A DNA stretch of 50,462 bases from Chalciporus piperatus. Taxonomy: Eukaryota; Basidiomycota; Agaricomycetes; Boletales; Boletaceae. The notes under the pieces were generated by a model. That model searched no databases. It was not told the origin of the DNA and saw nothing but the letters and a program-made list of their open reading frames with translations. A program made the translations under genes and the position numbers. The stretch lies in NCBI GenBank assembly GCA_038093975.1, contig JBBPTG010000180.1, positions 1-50,462 on the forward strand, given 5' to 3'. Of this stretch, positions 26,036 to 36,347 are shown piece after piece; within the stretch, counting starts at the first letter, position 1; each line of letters starts with the position of its first letter.

Positions 26036-26345
26036 AAAAAGGTCTGCGAGCGGCGCGACCCACAGCGCGGCTGATGACATGCCCTGATCTCCTACGACTA
26101 ATTCGGCAGATCCTGCAGGTTGCGGAATTGCTTCCCTGGCCAGTCAAGGATCAATTATTCCAAGTTTGTTCACACTTTACAGCGCGAGAAACTGTGGATA
26201 CCAAATTTTCTGGAGGGGACAGTCTTGAACCAGCGCACTCGTGAGTGAATTCGCTGTGAGAAACCCTCACGCATTCCCAGTTTAGGGCCATTACAGCCGC
26301 TAAGCCACGGGGCAGTTATAAACTGATGCGGGCCCAGGTTTACAT
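26036..26345 (-). repeat. Possible tRNA-derived SINE
   Basis: On the minus strand an A-box-like TGGCTTAGCGG (26307-26297) is followed 65 bases later by a B-box core GGTTCAAGACT (26231-26221), the spacing of an internal pol III promoter in a Ser/Leu-type tRNA. Acceptor arms do not pair, so it is not a functional tRNA gene. The following unrelated tail runs to a T-run near 26036. Similar tRNA-like heads are typical of SINEs. The ends are approximate. Confidence 0.4.
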
Positions 26346-26457
26346 ACACTCCCTATAGGCTATAGATCAAAGCAAGATCAAAGCGGATATCCAGCCCCTG
26401 ATACAGCAACTGTCAAAAATTGTGGAGGATGTGGACGTCGACAAAGCAACAAAAAGG

Positions 26458-26463
26458 TATAAA
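26458..26463 (+). promoter_or_regulatory. TATA box of the acidic-tailed hypothetical gene
   Basis: TATAAA, 92 bases upstream of the preferred ATG at 26550. A pol II start about 30 bases downstream would leave a short leader before that ATG. Confidence 0.45.
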
Positions 26464-26549
26464 ATATGCCCTGTTCTCTCTCTCTCTGCATGCATCTCAT
26501 CGTTCTCTCGATCTACATCATCATCGCTTTCTCACTCTTCCAATTCTCT

Positions 26550-28229
26550 ATGAATTATCACCCTTACCTCTATCCACCCGTCAGCGCCGATCATCACGGT
26601 GGCGGCGATCAGGAGACAGCGGCGGACGAAGACGAATTTTGGGGTGGCCCTGCGCCTCCCTCGCCTTTCGTGGTTAATGTGGAACCGCTCTCGGTTGGTG
26701 GCCAACTCACCCCGCCACCGACGCCTCCCACTCCTTACCACTGGCAGTCCGTGGACCCACACGCGCCTTGTCCTGCTACGCCACAGTTCGTCCCGTCCTC
26801 CATGGGCTTTGACGAGCTGTGGATGAGCTCGTTCAATATTGGGAGCGCTGTCGCTGGTCCCTCGACCTCGCACTGCTCAACCTCATCCGAGTCGTCGAAT
26901 TTGTCCGGTCAGCGGGACTTCATGCCGCTCGGCGAGCTCAACCATTATACGTCGTTCGCTGCTCCCGCCACTCATGGGACTTCGAACGACCTTGGTTATA
27001 CAGCTCAGTATGGAGTTCCACCTGTCGGCGGAAACGATTACGAGGGATTCGAGCTGCTCTATCAAGCACTTCTCCTCCAGGTCCAGACGACTCCGATACC
27101 CAACCCCATCCTGATGATCCTCAAACGCGGCTCACTCGACGAAGACGGATTTAAAGACCACCCGCTCACCACGATTGCTTGCGGTGGCGCCCGCGGTATA
27201 TTCGACTTGACCAATGGACGCCCAGCACCGACCGGTAACAGTATGAGGGATATCCAAACACGGGATTTCTATTCTATCCGTCCTCTTCAGACCTCGTTAC
27301 GTGAAACTGACGCTTATTGTGCTTATTACTATTCTGTACAGGCTGTTCTGGATCTCCAAGATTCGATCGAGAACAATTGGGAGGAGGTATTCCCACCGCC
27401 AATCCCGCCCGTCCTCATCCGGTCGGACGACATTGTCGGACCTCACAATTTACGCCGCAAGAAGCCTGGTTTTGCCTACGTCGTGCCGAGTGAGGACTCG
27501 CTCTGGGGAAGGATTCTCGAGCGCGGTATCGACTCCAAATATAGGGCGCTCCCCAACCAGCCGAAGGTCCCCTTCAAGTCCGACCCCTATGTCATCGGTT
27601 CAGCCATGTATCACGCTGAGCATATGAGCGCCACCACATTCGCAGCCAACCTCTTTGTCGAATTGCCCGCCAGACCCGGGCACGAACCCACCGCCGAATA
27701 CATCGGTGCATATGTCCTCAAGGTCGACGACGATTCCATGCGTCCTTCGACTTGGAAAGATCTCGCTCCAGAGGTTCAATGGATGGTGTACGATCGGGCA
27801 CCTCATCTTTTCAACGGACTGGAACACCCTTCGGAAGCCTACCCTCGCATCCCGCTCGTCGATTTCCTCTTCTACAAGTGGGACGCAAACGTCGTCGGGT
27901 TGGCGGATTCGATTGATCTGGGACTCAAAATCCAAGCGGCTGCGGCGTCCATCGCTCTTCGGGAGGCCAGTGGAATCGTCGATGAAGCTGTTGATATGGA
28001 ATATGAAGAAGACGACGGTTATTACTCGGAATCCACTCACACGGACACTGACATTGGCTCCGGCTCCGACTCTGGCTTCGACACTGACTCTGGCTTCGAC
28101 ACTGACTCAGGTAGCGAGGTTGACATGGACGACTCGGACGAGGACATCGAGCTGACGCCCGCCACTGTCTATTCTCCCGGGAAAACGGCCCTGGATGACT
28201 TGCTCGCTAGGCAAACTTCAAGTGCGTAA
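26550..28229 (+). CDS. Hypothetical protein with acidic Ser/Asp repeat tail
   Basis: A long uninterrupted frame of 559 residues from the Met at 26550 (MNYHPYLYPPVSADHH). An earlier in-frame ATG at 26466 would add 28 mostly hydrophobic residues, but a TATAAA lies only 8 bases before it (26458-26463), so transcription probably begins downstream of that ATG; hence the later start. The N-terminal third is rich in Pro/Ser (PPPTPPTPYHW), and a central region has no known motif (FELLYQALLLQVQ, FYSIRPLQTSL, VEFD-like SDPYVIGSAMYHAEHM). The C-terminus contains a short tandem duplication (SGFDTD twice, about 28070-28105) within a strongly acidic Asp/Ser/Glu tail. I do not recognise the family. Intronless structure and consistent codon use suggest a real gene. 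Confidence 0.7.
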   Translation: MNYHPYLYPPVSADHHGGGDQETAADEDEFWGGPAPPSPFVVNVEPLSVGGQLTPPPTPPTPYHWQSVDPHAPCPATPQFVPSSMGFDELWMSSFNIGSAVAGPSTSHCSTSSESSNLSGQRDFMPLGELNHYTSFAAPATHGTSNDLGYTAQYGVPPVGGNDYEGFELLYQALLLQVQTTPIPNPILMILKRGSLDEDGFKDHPLTTIACGGARGIFDLTNGRPAPTGNSMRDIQTRDFYSIRPLQTSLRETDAYCAYYYSVQAVLDLQDSIENNWEEVFPPPIPPVLIRSDDIVGPHNLRRKKPGFAYVVPSEDSLWGRILERGIDSKYRALPNQPKVPFKSDPYVIGSAMYHAEHMSATTFAANLFVELPARPGHEPTAEYIGAYVLKVDDDSMRPSTWKDLAPEVQWMVYDRAPHLFNGLEHPSEAYPRIPLVDFLFYKWDANVVGLADSIDLGLKIQAAAASIALREASGIVDEAVDMEYEEDDGYYSESTHTDTDIGSGSDSGFDTDSGFDTDSGSEVDMDDSDEDIELTPATVYSPGKTALDDLLARQTSSA

Positions 28230-28826
28230 CCTCGCTCCACGCTGACATCCTCTGTGGTTTTCAGGTATCCTCCGAACTTGTGGCCCCTCACGAGCTTTTC
28301 ATGACTCCTTCCTTCCTTTCAAACTCATGATTGCATTTGTTTCACATCAACGTTTTTCTTTCCTTACTCACGTAACTCACGACTTATGACGACGCCTTGT
28401 ATCGATCTGCAAACTCCTCATACTTTGCGTTCCTGTCGACTGCTTCTTTGTACTCACAAGCACACGCAACTGCACTGTATCGCTGGTTCTTCTCGCCTTT
28501 CCTCCCTTGCTATTTCCATTTCCAACTTATGCTTACGATTATGCCTATGCTCATGCTTGTATCTGCTCACTCATATCCTGTTGATCGGGGCTTTGTAACT
28601 GATATAATCATTCATATGTGTTCATTGTTCATCATTGGTTTGATAGGTATCGATGGTAGTAAGAGCGATCTAGTCAGATATTGTAAAGTCACTCTTCGAG
28701 ATTGCAACTTGAAGCTTGATGATGGGTCGGATATATCCAAGCAAGCGATACTGATTGGGGGATATCTAACGTGTTCCGCGTGAGTCGAACGAGTCGCTCA
28801 GTTCGTCTTGATTTTCTCAGCAACAT
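28230..28826. other. Intergenic, no gene seen
   Basis: This lies between convergent genes. A few plus-strand frames rich in Leu/Cys/His are present, without motifs; they look like chance frames in pyrimidine-rich 3' flank. Confidence 0.5.
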
Positions 28827-29882
28827 CTACAAAGAACCGTCAGTATACTGCATGATGTCAGAAAATCGAACCAACTCACGCTTCTTCCACGTCAACCCAA
28901 ACTTGGTTGCCGTCCTCGACGCAAACAACACTGCCAAAATCAACGCACAAGCGGATCTTGCCGTCTCCGGATCCACCGGTGCCAGCTTCTCCATCTCCAT
29001 TCCGCCGCCCAACATCCCCGACAACACCGCGTGGAGCTCTGCCCAGAATGGTTGCGCGTGCGTGAGGGTGGCGTAAATACCTGTGACGAGCGGGGCGGAC
29101 CAGAGATCGGTGGTTGTCCACCCATAGGGACCGAGTTCGGCGGGAGTTGTGAAGGTGAGAGGGGTTGGGTGGAGGAGGGAGGTTAGGTTTGTGAGGAAGA
29201 AGCCACCGTTTGTGATCAACTACGTTTAGGGACAAGGGTGTGTGTGAGTTCACGAAAAGATGGGAAAAAGGGGGGAAACGGTTACTCACGAAAGAGGTCA
29301 TGAGCAATGCCCAAGGGGAGGAAGCGATCGCGGGCGATGCGCTGCTGAGCACGACGGGGGGAACGAGCGTACAGAGGAGCATTGCGCGAGTGTGGCCGTC
29401 CATGAAAGAGAGGGGGAGTTCGGTGTTGAGCGCCATGGATGGGAGGGAGGGCGCTGCTTCTACGAGTGCCGTCGTGAGGACGTAGAGGAGTGGGGAGAGA
29501 CCTGAGACCATGAACGAGGCGGGAACGCCGAGAAGTGGGGCTAATCGAGCGAGTGGGATGGGTAGTAATCAGGTTTCGAGTTGCATGTTTATACGGAAGA
29601 GAGAGGGTATCTACCTGCGATGGCCTCACCGCCATAAACGACCGTCAATGTCGTGAGTGCATCCCTCGTAAACGAGCGCTCCTCGGGCGCAGACACCTTG
29701 TTATCCGTTGCCCTTAGTTTGGCATGTTCGTCCCGCAGACTTTCGCGAATCTGACGAAGGACGTAGCAGAGGCGAAGGGCTGCAGCTAGGTCGAAAGAGC
29801 TTATCTTGAGCCCGAACCATGTGAATGGAGCGATTGGCTGTAGGGCGTATTGGTAGAGTGAGACAAAGGGTTGGAGGCTCAT
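28827..29882 (-). CDS. Multipass membrane protein, unknown function
   Basis: Three exons (29882-29615, 29540-29290, 29219-28827) join in frame to 303 residues starting MSLQPFVSLYQYALQP. An alternative ATG at 29996 would add 38 residues but would overlap the divergent CHAT gene start. Hydrophobic segments include MVSGLSPLLYVLTTALVEAA, AMLLCTLVPPVVLSSASPAI, LITNGGFFLTNLTSLL and ACALILAVLFA. A charged segment (LRDEHAKLRATDNKVSAPEE) precedes the second exon. Splice sites are canonical (GTAGAT..TTAG, GTGAGT..GTAG). Possibly distantly related in layout to the membrane protein at 12039-13135, but I see no firm sequence match. Function unknown. Confidence 0.65.
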
Positions 29883-29998
29883 GGCTCGTTGCAGGATGGT
29901 TGGGCTGTGACGGATGGGAGGGAGGAGGAGGAGGAGTCCTGCAATGGATGCTGAAGCCTGATGAGGAGCGCCTGCTACGGAACTGGCTGTGGCCACGT

Positions 29999-32900
29999 AT
30001 GGAGACGTCAGAAATTCAGACTATTCTTGGGATGCCTAAGGAGACTAGTAGCTGCCACCAGTACAGTACGCAAAACATTAGGTCGGTTCAACACACGAGG
30101 AATTTCTATTCCACTGACAAGTTATCCACCTTAGACTACATCAAAGCAGTATCAAATCTCTTCACGCTGATGTCTGACCCCGAAGAGGCGATCATGCGCC
30201 AACGTCAAGCATTAGAACTCCACCCGCGACGACATCCAGATCGGTCTACCTCCCTGACTAACCTCGCGAATGGCCTCCTCGATCGCTCCGGTCGGCTTGG
30301 GGTGCTTTCTGACATCGACGAGGCGATCACGCTCAACCGGGAAGCACTAGACCTCTGCCCACGAGGAAACCCCAATCGATCCGTTGTCGTGATCAACCTT
30401 GTATCTTGTCTCTCCCAGCGATTCGGGAAGCTGGGGGAGATTTCTGACCTCGATGAGGCTATTACGCTCAGCCGTGATGGATTAGACCTATGCCCGCAAG
30501 GACACCCCAATCGATCATTTTCTCTGGTTAATTTTGCAGCTTGTCTCATCCAGCGCTACAGACGGCTTGGGTTGACGTCTGACCTCGATGAGGCAATCAC
30601 CTTCAGCCGCGAAGCATTAGAACTCTACCCGCGAGGACATCCAAATCGATCCGACTCCCTGATCAACCTTGCAGGCTGTTTCTCCGACCGTTTCAAGTGT
30701 CTGGAGCTGATCTCCGACCTCGATGAAGCAATCGCGCTCAATCGCGAAGCTTTAGACCTCTGCCCGCCGGGACACCCTGATCGATCCATCATCCTTATCA
30801 ACATTGCAGCTTGTCTCTCCACCCGGTTCATTCGGCTCGGCTCGACGTCTGACGTCGATGAGGCAATCACATTTATCCGGGAAGGACTAGACCTCCGCCC
30901 GTCTGGGCACCCTGGTCGAACCAGCTGCCTGATCAACCTTTCAAAATGTCTCTCTGATCGCTTCACGCGGCTGGGGGTGATGTCTGACCTCGATGGGGCA
31001 ATCACGCACATCCGGGAAGCATTAGAACTCTCCTCGCGAGGACACCCCCATCGATCTGTGGCTCTCATAAGCTTGGCAGGTTGTCTCATCCAGCGGTTCA
31101 GGAAGCTGGGGGAGATGTCTGGCCTCGAAGAGGCAATCACACTCAGCCGTGAAGCATTAGATCTCAGCCCTCGCGGACATCCCGGTCGATCTAACGCCCT
31201 GCTCAAACTTACAGCTTGTCTCTCCGACCGGTTCAGGTGGTCGGGGGTGATGTCTGACCTCGATGAGGTGATCACACTCAGCCGCGAAGCACTGGACCTT
31301 CGCACGCGTGGACACCCTGAGCGATCCACTTTCTTGAACACGCTTGTAGCCAACCTCTCCGACCGATTTAGATCCCTGGGGGTGATGTCTGACCTCAAAG
31401 AGGCAATCACCTTCAGCCGTGAAGCATTAGACCTCAGCTTGCGCGGACACCCCAATCAATTCATCTCCCTGAACAACCTAGCAGGTTGTCTCACCAACCG
31501 TTTCCAGCAGCTGGGGGCGGTCCCTGACCTCGATGAGGCTGTCATGCTCCACCGTGACGCGTTAGGCCTCTGTCCGCCAGGACACCCTGACCGATCCAAT
31601 ACCCTGATCAACCTTGCTGGTTTGCTGTTCGACCGGTTCAGATGGTCTGGGGAAATATCCGAACTTGATGAAGCAATCACCTTCAACCGCGAAGCGTTGG
31701 AACTCTGCTTAAGAGGACATCCCAATCGATCCAAATCCCTGTCTAACCTTGCCGGTGGTCTCTTCGACCGGTTCAAACGACTGGAGGTGGTGTCTGATAT
31801 CGATGAGGCAATCGCACTCAGCCGAGAAGCATTGGACCTCAGCTCAGAAGGGAACACCGATCGAGCCATCTTCCTGATTTCCCTCGTCGCTTGTCTCTCT
31901 ATCCGGTTCGAACGGTTGGGGGTGATGTCTGATCTCGAAGAGGCGATCATACTCAGCCGCGAAGCATTAGACCTCCGCCCGCCAGGACACCCAGGTCGAT
32001 CCATCCCCCTGTTTAATCTTGCGAAATGTTTCTCCAACCGATTCAAACGGTTTGGGGCGAAGTCTGACCTCGATGAGCTATTCACACTCTACTCCTCACT
32101 CTCGGATGTGTCGCAAACAATGCAAACGTTCTCACTTCATGATGTCAATACGGCCAAGCAATGGGTTATTGCAGCTGAAGAACATGGGCATCATACGGCA
32201 GTCTTGGCCTATCAAACCTCACTCCGATTACTTACCAGATACCTTGCTACATTTCCTTCATTACCTCAGCACCACGCAATGCTCAAATTGCTCCTGTCGA
32301 CTCTCGCGGTAGATGCGTTCTCCGCTTGTATTCGTCAGAACACTCCTTCCCATGCGGTTGAGCTCGTTGAACAGGGCCGTGGTGTCTTTTGGGGTCAACT
32401 CGTTCGCCTTCGCTCCCCTCTCGACGACGTCCGGGCATCTGGTGACACGGGCAAGCAACTAGCGGAAAAGTTTATCCGATTGAGCTCCCTCCTTCACAGC
32501 GTTCACAATTCTCCTCCGAGGTCGAAAAATCACAACGATCAGGTGACTGGGCCCGCCTCTGAACACGAGCAAGCATGGCACTTGAACGTGCAATTACAAG
32601 CTATAATATCTGACATTCGCATGCTCCCAGGCCTCTCGCGTTTCCTCCTGCCTCCAGCTTTCTCTGACCTCCGCCAGGCGTCCAGTGGGGGACCTGTAAT
32701 CATCGTGAATGGTAGCCGGTATGGCTGCGATGCGCTCATCATTCTCCCCGATCAGGACCCCGTCCATATCCCTCTGCCGATCAACAAATTACAAATCCAG
32801 AAGCTCTCGTCGCTGCTTTCATCTATCACTGCGCGTGCCAGACACAATGACGTGACACGCGACTTGGTTATCATCTTACGAGAGCTTTGGGAACTGGTCG

Positions 32901-33712
32901 TTTCGCCAATCGTTGATGTCCTCCAGGAGTTGCACCCTCCTCCGTCTCGCATATGGTGGTGCCCGACCGCCGAATTCTCTCTTCTGCCTTTGCATGCTGC
33001 TGGGACATATGGGAAGACGAAACCGAAATCCCTCTCGGATCTTTATATCTCTTCTTACACGACGACCTTGACCGCACTTATTCGTGCTCGTCAACAACGT
33101 CCATCGGATTCCGTCAATGAAAAGCCACATTTCCTTGCCGTTGGCCAAGCTCAGGCTCCTGGAGAGAACGTGCTTACCTGCGTCAACGCCGAGCTGGACA
33201 ACCTCGCACAACGTGTCTCGTCCCTCACAACATTCAGCCGCATTCAAGGCCAAGATGCCAAAGTTTCCCAGGTCGCCGAACATCTCCAAAGGAGCGAGTT
33301 CGTTCACCTCGCCTGCCACGGTATCCCTGACCGTAAGCAGCCATTCGGCTCCGCTTTCGCACTCGGCGATGGGCATCTAAAGATCGAAGACGTCATGCAA
33401 TACCAACTTCGAAACCCTCGCTTTGCATATCTTTCTGCTTGTCATACCACGGTCGGGGACGAGGATAGTCCTGATGAGGTCATCCATCTCGCTGCCACGA
33501 TGCAGTTTGCGGGGTTTAGGTCTGTGATCGGGACGATGTGGGCTGTTGACGATGCGTATACGAATGAGATCACATCGGCGTTTTATCGCAATATGGTGGA
33601 TGAGTCGGGTTGTCTGGATCATACCCGGGCGGCGTTGGCGTTGCACAAGACGCTAAGGAGTGTCAACATGCCGTTCGATCAGCGCATCCTATATATACAT
33701 ATTGGAGCATAG
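29999..33712 (+). CDS. TPR-CHAT domain protein (caspase/separase-like protease)
   Basis: A single-exon gene of 1237 residues from METSEIQT. The frame is open further up to 29825, but that part overlaps the divergent membrane gene. About fourteen full tandem repeats plus one partial repeat, each 45 residues (135 bases), run from about 30176 to 32090, built on the pattern DLDEAITLSREALDLCPRGH-P-RS followed by NLAGCLSDRF. These are TPR-type helical pairs. A linker leads to the CHAT domain: WWCPTAEFSLLPLHAAG, FVHLACHGIPDR with the candidate catalytic His (33317-33319, residue 1107), FAYLSACHTTVGDE with the candidate catalytic Cys (33440-33442, residue 1148), and FAGFRSVIGTMWAVDD. CHAT domains are caspase-clan proteases; bacterial TPR-CHAT proteins act in defence. 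Both catalytic residues are present. The fungal role is unknown; defence or allorecognition is inference. Confidence 0.9.
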   Translation: METSEIQTILGMPKETSSCHQYSTQNIRSVQHTRNFYSTDKLSTLDYIKAVSNLFTLMSDPEEAIMRQRQALELHPRRHPDRSTSLTNLANGLLDRSGRLGVLSDIDEAITLNREALDLCPRGNPNRSVVVINLVSCLSQRFGKLGEISDLDEAITLSRDGLDLCPQGHPNRSFSLVNFAACLIQRYRRLGLTSDLDEAITFSREALELYPRGHPNRSDSLINLAGCFSDRFKCLELISDLDEAIALNREALDLCPPGHPDRSIILINIAACLSTRFIRLGSTSDVDEAITFIREGLDLRPSGHPGRTSCLINLSKCLSDRFTRLGVMSDLDGAITHIREALELSSRGHPHRSVALISLAGCLIQRFRKLGEMSGLEEAITLSREALDLSPRGHPGRSNALLKLTACLSDRFRWSGVMSDLDEVITLSREALDLRTRGHPERSTFLNTLVANLSDRFRSLGVMSDLKEAITFSREALDLSLRGHPNQFISLNNLAGCLTNRFQQLGAVPDLDEAVMLHRDALGLCPPGHPDRSNTLINLAGLLFDRFRWSGEISELDEAITFNREALELCLRGHPNRSKSLSNLAGGLFDRFKRLEVVSDIDEAIALSREALDLSSEGNTDRAIFLISLVACLSIRFERLGVMSDLEEAIILSREALDLRPPGHPGRSIPLFNLAKCFSNRFKRFGAKSDLDELFTLYSSLSDVSQTMQTFSLHDVNTAKQWVIAAEEHGHHTAVLAYQTSLRLLTRYLATFPSLPQHHAMLKLLLSTLAVDAFSACIRQNTPSHAVELVEQGRGVFWGQLVRLRSPLDDVRASGDTGKQLAEKFIRLSSLLHSVHNSPPRSKNHNDQVTGPASEHEQAWHLNVQLQAIISDIRMLPGLSRFLLPPAFSDLRQASSGGPVIIVNGSRYGCDALIILPDQDPVHIPLPINKLQIQKLSSLLSSITARARHNDVTRDLVIILRELWELVVSPIVDVLQELHPPPSRIWWCPTAEFSLLPLHAAGTYGKTKPKSLSDLYISSYTTTLTALIRARQQRPSDSVNEKPHFLAVGQAQAPGENVLTCVNAELDNLAQRVSSLTTFSRIQGQDAKVSQVAEHLQRSEFVHLACHGIPDRKQPFGSAFALGDGHLKIEDVMQYQLRNPRFAYLSACHTTVGDEDSPDEVIHLAATMQFAGFRSVIGTMWAVDDAYTNEITSAFYRNMVDESGCLDHTRAALALHKTLRSVNMPFDQRILYIHIGA

Positions 33713-34007
33713 TTCTTGTTGTTGGAGGTGTGTTTGTCCGCAGAATCATTGTGGTGGATAATGATCATGATTGGCATGAACTCGAGTAGTACAGTCGACA
33801 TAACATCGAGACAACATTGAGGAGCATTTGTTACACTATAAAAGCGAGTAGCACAACACTAAGAACAGAAACACGGAGAGCAAAAACTATGCGTAGCAAC
33901 TTGAATGCCAGCGGACAGCATCGATATCAATGATAACAAGACTTGGAAAAAATTCTCTGCCCCAGCTTGAACTTCATCAGCCTACAACTTCTGAAATAAG
34001 CAACCTA

Positions 34008-35745
34008 CTAGTGCTCTGGATAGCTGTTACGAATGAAAGCATGAACCTCGTCCCACTGGTAACGCGTGGAATGCCGAGCCTGGATTATGTTCCAAAGGCG
34101 CGGACAATGCTTTCGAAGGTACGCAGCGACCATACCCGGGTTTTGAACATCCGAGTACCTCACCGCGAGAGTACGAAGTCCGCTCGCGGGCATCGGTTTG
34201 TCGGGAGACAAGCTCTCCACTTGCACCTCGCTTTGGTAGGCGGAGTCTCGCTGGGGAGAAGTAAAATTGATTCCGATCGTACGAAGTCGAGGGAACCGTC
34301 GAGCAAGTGCAACGACGTCCATCAAGCTCGTATGTTGCTCAAATGCCGCCAGTTTGAGCGACTTGAGTTCTGGAAACGCTCCGGCGATGTGGGGAAGGTC
34401 GTCGCCCTGAACGAGTCCCCAATGTTTGTGGCACATGGGGAACAGCTTGAGTTTGAACGACACCAGGCGGGGGAATATTTTGGCGCTGGCAGTCACCACG
34501 GATTGGATCAGCTCGTTAGACCCTTGGGAAATGTCGATCTGATCGCGGATGGTCGCTCGGAAGGACAAGCTGTTGACCTTGGCGAATTTGGGCTTGAATT
34601 GTTCCAGAGATGAGACGAACTTGTGGAGCTCGGCGGTACGAACGTCGCCCATGAATTGGAAATAAACATACTCCAACTTCGAGGGGTTGATGAAGTCAAG
34701 GAACCACGTCACAGGAGCGGACCCGTGGAGTCTGAGCCGCAGGTTCCGTAGACTTTGGAACGCTGAGCCAGGGTTCTCGATAAGGCCGTAGTTGCGACAT
34801 TCAAGTTTGTGAGACGACTTCAGTCCGATCGTGAGGTGAGTGATTGACTTGAAAAGCCCAAGAACATTCAAGGTCGATGGAGTAGCGACGATATCGCGAT
34901 AGCCCGTGATGCTGATGGGGAAGAATCGGATACTTTTGAGGGATGTAGCTTTAGCTGTCATCGTCCGCAACACTTCTTGAAGACGAGGAGTAAGGCAGCT
35001 CTCAAAGTCGAGCATCACCCGCGGGCTCCCATCCCACAACCTCCCGGTGCAAACCACCTTGATATGGACCAACTTGGGAGAGTTCTGCAAGAGTGCTATA
35101 ATGACCTCGTCGAGATAATCGAGAAGCCCCCTGCAAGAGGAGGTAAAAACGACCGACAGTAAATGTGGTCCGAATAATTTGCGAACTTGCAGGCTAAGTT
35201 CGTCGACGGAGAGTTCGTCGCGGATGAGGGAAAGATTTGTTAGGACGGGCATGACGTGCTTGATGCCGAGGATGTCCGGTAACTCGTCGAACAGGAATTC
35301 CAACGTCTCGTAGTGGACGCGGTATCGGGAGGTGTGCACTCCGCGAAGGATTTTGATGCGTTTCCCGTAGGTAATGATACGGGCGGTGGCGACTCGCAAT
35401 GGGTCGTCTTGGCCATTCACGGGCTTCCGGAACTCATGCCAACAGTTTTTCGGTAATCTCAGAGTCAGACACTATGAGTCGCAACCATCAGCGAGTGGCT
35501 CAAGCAGCGCAGCGAACCGCTACACTCACCGCCAATGCCTCGAGAGCGGAGACGTCATACAATTCGATGGGAATCAGGAGCAGCAATGGAACAAGGGACT
35601 CCATACTATGCCAAAGCACCCCCAACGCCACATCGCTCAATGCCCGACACGTCCGAGCGATCCTGGCCAAGGTTCCGTGATCAGCAGTGGATTTGATCAG
35701 GAGGTGCAGAATATCATAGGGGAGTCGACTTTGGCAGATCGACAT
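34008..35745 (-). CDS. F-box protein with LRR-like C-terminus
   Basis: Two exons (35745-35530 and 35471-34008) splice in frame to 559 residues. The first exon is an F-box: MSICQSRLPYDILHLLI, LARIARTCRALSDVALGVLW. The second exon resumes CLTLRLPKNCWHEFRKP and runs through leucine-rich stretches such as HVMPVLTNLSLIRDEL, FQSLRNLRLRLHGS, FPELKSLKLAAFEQH and FPRLRTIGINF. F-box proteins bind Skp1 and present substrates to SCF ubiquitin ligases, and this agaricomycete type is strongly expanded. The donor GTGAGTG and acceptor CATAG are canonical. A truncated paralogue lies just upstream of it (36348-37191). Confidence 0.85.
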
Positions 35746-36347
35746 CGTGGTCGAGAACAGCAGCTAGTTGGTATCAGGCTTGGGGAATAGTCTGGGTCAC
35801 GGTAGCGCCCCCGTTCCTATTGGAGTCGCTTTTTAACTCGTTCATGACCCACTTGCTGTAGAGGTTATCTGTCGATCATGCAGTGGATGGCATCAGCGAT
35901 AAGTTCGCTCCCTTCATGTCACGGGCTCTGAACTTGGTTAGAGCAGGCACAAGGTAAGCGAGGGTAAGCGGTGCCAACAAGTACTCACACGAACTCGGAA
36001 TGTCCGTCAGGGAGCTCGAAATGCAGCATGTTTGAGCCCACCCGAAGTGGCGCAGGAGAGCATGGATTACAAGAGTGACAGTAATAGAACATGGCCAGAA
36101 CAAAGCAAACCGCGACACGTATGAATAGCACCCCACTCCCTAAACGAGAATCCTGAACCCTTTCAACGTTGCACGCCTTTCTGGCAGGACCCCATAATCG
36201 TTCTCGATTCAGTAACTCATGAGAGTGCAAAGCTGGCTGGGGGGAGACCAGCTAGGTGGCACTGGTACTGCTTTCCTAATCGCGAGAATTAGTACCGACT
36301 GACGACTAAAAAAAGTCTGGCTACTCACATTCAACACCACACTCAAC
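35746..36347. other. Intergenic, no gene seen
   Basis: This lies between the F-box gene and its truncated paralogue. No frame with recognisable motifs was found. Confidence 0.5.

Noticed and set aside
26205..26310. Functional tRNA gene
   Set aside because: A and B boxes are present, but the acceptor and T stems do not pair and no anticodon loop fits.
29825..29998. Upstream extension of the CHAT frame
   Set aside because: Gly/Trp-rich text antisense to the first exon of the divergent membrane protein; low coding character.
30205..32085. Long open frames antisense to the TPR-CHAT gene
   Set aside because: They mirror the repeat units and codon bias of the sense gene and show no motif.
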